DNA from: Xanthobacteraceae bacterium
GTDB lineage: Bacteria; Pseudomonadota; Alphaproteobacteria; Rhizobiales; Xanthobacteraceae
Assembly: GCA_024508855.1 (NCBI GenBank)
Contig: JANINJ010000085.1
Location: 1 to 64,000, forward strand
Direction of reading: 5' to 3'
Length of the DNA stretch: 64,000 bases
The position numbers and the translations under genes were made by a program. Below, piece after piece: positions 62,175 to 64,000 of this stretch; within the stretch, counting starts at the first letter, position 1; each line of letters starts with the position of its first letter. The notes beneath the pieces are model-generated. The model saw nothing but the letters and a program-made list of their open reading frames with translations. It did no database searches and was not told where the DNA came from.

Positions 62175-62650
62175 GACCTGCTCCTGTTGGCGCCCCTGTC
62201 GCGCCGATTATCGTTGGACGGGTAACCTCGGAGCCGATTTCGGCGGAGCTTGGGCCAAATCGGGGCTTGTTTGACCCAAATCCGCGACGGAAAATGCGCC
62301 CGGAAGCAGGGTCGACAGGCCGCCGGACGGGCCGCATTTTGGTGGCGAAATCGAATGTCCCGGCCGGGACTCACTTGCGCTTGTGTGATAGAAAAAAATT
62401 TGGCAATGTTCTCGTTAGGACAGCAAAGCTGTCTTAATTTGGGCCGTCGCCGGCCTGGAAACTGCCCCTCGGGACTCAGGCTGCCTCCGACGCCAAAAAT
62501 AGCGCGGGCGGGCCCTCGCCGGGGATGATGCCGGAGCGTGAATTCTAAAATCGCGGCTCGCAAACGCGAGCGGTGACCCCGGGGGTGCCGCGAACGTTCA
62601 AGGTGCGCCGAACGTAATGACAAAGCCCCTAGCGGGGTGAGAGGACAAAC
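62175..62650. other. Leader/promoter region of gltB
   Basis: A 476-bp stretch without a credible gene. It holds a near-perfect hairpin TTAGGACAGC-AAA-GCTGTCTTAA (62415-62437, 10 pairs, one G-T) in an AT-richer segment, and otherwise GC-rich sequence up to gltB. The hairpin could be an operator or a leader stem; there is no obvious sigma-54 -24/-12 element. Confidence 0.45.
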
Positions 62651-64000
62651 ATGAGCGGGTCGGAGTTCGAACGCGGAACGATCGTAACGGAAGCGCTATT
62701 GGCGAATTCGGTGACCGATTCCGCCAAACGCGAGCCCGCGCGTGAGCACGCACAATACGAACATACCTGGCGCCCGCCGGCAGAAGGCCTCTACGACCTT
62801 TCGCAGGAGAAGGACGCCTGCGGCGTCAGCTTTATCGCCAACATCAAGGGCGTGAAGTCGCACAAGATCGTCGAGAATGCGCTTTCCATCCTGTGTAATC
62901 TCGAGCATCGCGGCGCGGTCGGCGCCGACCCGCGCGCCGGTGACGGCGCCGGCATTCTGGTGCAGATCCCGCACGCCTTCTTCGCCCGCAAGGCCAAGGA
63001 ACTCGGCTTCAATCTGCCGAATCCGGGCCAGTATGCGGTCGGCGCGCTGTTCATGCCGCGCGACGACGCGTGGCGCGGTGTCATCCAGGGCATCATTGCC
63101 GACCAGATCAAGGCCGAGGGCCTGACCCTGCTCGGCTGGCGCACCGTGCCCACCGACAACTCCTCGCTCGGCGTCACCGTCAAGCCGACCGAGCCGAACC
63201 ACATGCAGGTGTTCATCGGCCGCGGCAATCAGACCACAGACGACGATTTCGAACGCGCGCTCTACATCCTGCGCAAGTCGATCTCGCAGGCAATTTATCA
63301 ACGCCGCGAGCGCGGCCTCGCCGGCTATTATCCGGTGTCGATGTCGTGCCGGACCGTGATCTACAAGGGCATGTTCCTTGCCGACCAGCTCGGCAGCTAC
63401 TATCCCGACCTCCACGAGCCGGACTTCGAGAGCGCGCTGGCGCTGGTACATCAGCGCTTCTCCACCAACACCTTCCCGACCTGGTCGCTGGCGCATCCCT
63501 ATCGCATGGTCGCGCATAACGGCGAGATCAACACCCTGCGCGGCAACGTCAACTGGATGGCGGCGCGGCAGGCTTCGGTCGCTTCCGACAAGTTCGGCAA
63601 GGACATCAGCCGGCTGTGGCCGATCTCCTATGAAGGCCAGTCCGACACCGCGTGCTTCGACAACGCGCTCGAATTCCTGGTGCAGGGCGGCTACTCGCTG
63701 CCGCACGCGGTGATGATGCTGATCCCGGAAGCCTGGGCCGGCAATCCGCTGATGGATGACGAGCGCCGCGCGTTCTACGAGTATCACAGCGCGCTGATGG
63801 AGCCGTGGGACGGCCCGGCGGCGATCGCCTTCACCGACGGCCGCCAGATCGGCGCCACGCTCGACCGCAACGGCCTGCGGCCGGCGCGCTATTTCGTCAC
63901 CAAGGACGACTGCATCGTCATGGCGTCGGAAATGGGCGTCATCACCGTGCCCGAGGACCAGATCGTCACCAAGTGGCGGCTGCAGCCCGGCAAGATGCTG
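62651..64000 (+). CDS. gltB: Glutamate synthase large subunit, N-terminal part (3' truncated by window)
   Basis: At least 450 residues are seen, running off the window. A short propeptide leads to the class II amidotransferase nucleophile, Cys57 in EKDACGVSFIAN, which becomes the mature N terminus after processing. NLEHRGAVGADPRAGDGAGILVQIP, HQRFSTNTFPTWSLAHPYR, HNGEINTLRGN and DRNGLRPARYF mark the glutaminase domain. GltB releases ammonia from glutamine and, with GltD, makes two glutamate from glutamine and 2-oxoglutarate. ATG at 62651 has GAGAGGA upstream. Confidence 0.97.
   Translation, partial: MSGSEFERGTIVTEALLANSVTDSAKREPAREHAQYEHTWRPPAEGLYDLSQEKDACGVSFIANIKGVKSHKIVENALSILCNLEHRGAVGADPRAGDGAGILVQIPHAFFARKAKELGFNLPNPGQYAVGALFMPRDDAWRGVIQGIIADQIKAEGLTLLGWRTVPTDNSSLGVTVKPTEPNHMQVFIGRGNQTTDDDFERALYILRKSISQAIYQRRERGLAGYYPVSMSCRTVIYKGMFLADQLGSYYPDLHEPDFESALALVHQRFSTNTFPTWSLAHPYRMVAHNGEINTLRGNVNWMAARQASVASDKFGKDISRLWPISYEGQSDTACFDNALEFLVQGGYSLPHAVMMLIPEAWAGNPLMDDERRAFYEYHSALMEPWDGPAAIAFTDGRQIGATLDRNGLRPARYFVTKDDCIVMASEMGVITVPEDQIVTKWRLQPGKML

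Overview
The window comes from a GC-rich alphaproteobacterium of the Bradyrhizobium / Rhodopseudomonas / Afipia group (Nitrobacteraceae). This rests on gene content rather than a database match: cpdR beside an N-formylglutamate amidohydrolase-like gene, a ROSE-type thermometer before a class A small heat-shock gene, an MmgR-like sRNA, a DUF3775 protein, and many LivFGMHK-type transporters tied to acid catabolism. No phage, insertion sequence or CRISPR array was seen. Genes run off both ends: a zinc alcohol dehydrogenase on the left and gltB on the right.

Layout. 1-12.8 kb is a CoA-dependent acid-catabolic island. It has a likely operon livKHMGF - enoyl-CoA hydratase - acyl-CoA dehydrogenase, two related GntR/FCD regulators, a CoA-transferase with a second, closely similar hydratase, and an FAD oxidoreductase. 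Two promoters here share a 19-bp operator-like element. After an initiator tRNA-Met gene (13.2 kb), 13.6-21.5 kb holds an oxidative cluster: coniferyl-aldehyde-type dehydrogenase, GMC oxidoreductase, an SDR lacking the usual Tyr/Lys pair, two paralogous metallo-beta-lactamase-fold hydrolases, an FAH-family hydrolase and a GST. 21.5-28.8 kb holds an Ogt-type methyltransferase, a LysR - SDR - pirin - WrbA redox group, small stress proteins and an ABC exporter. 28.9-32.3 kb holds an S10 peptidase and an acyl-CoA synthetase.

32.3-42.2 kb is a potassium operon read leftwards: a 27-aa membrane micro-ORF, kdpF, kdpA, kdpB, kdpC, a 137-aa unknown, kdpD and kdpE, followed by a ClC-family gene. 42.4-52.4 kb is the most intriguing island: ubiX, a TIGR02444 protein, a second complete LivFGMHK set, an amidase, a MarR regulator and a UbiD-family decarboxylase. 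Together these look like uptake, amide hydrolysis and prenylated-FMN-dependent decarboxylation of an unknown, probably aromatic, compound.

The right end is mostly housekeeping and stress. It has an unusual Cox11-cytochrome c fusion, tRNA-Val, cpdR, an N-formylglutamate amidohydrolase, an MmgR-like sRNA, a histidinol-phosphatase-like gene, LysR/TauE, LysE, a monoacylglycerol-lipase-like hydrolase, an Hsp20 gene with both an RpoH-like promoter and a ROSE-like leader, a secreted proline-rich protein, and the start of gltB.

All assignments come from reading the sequence. No homology search was run, and substrates of the catabolic clusters are inferred.
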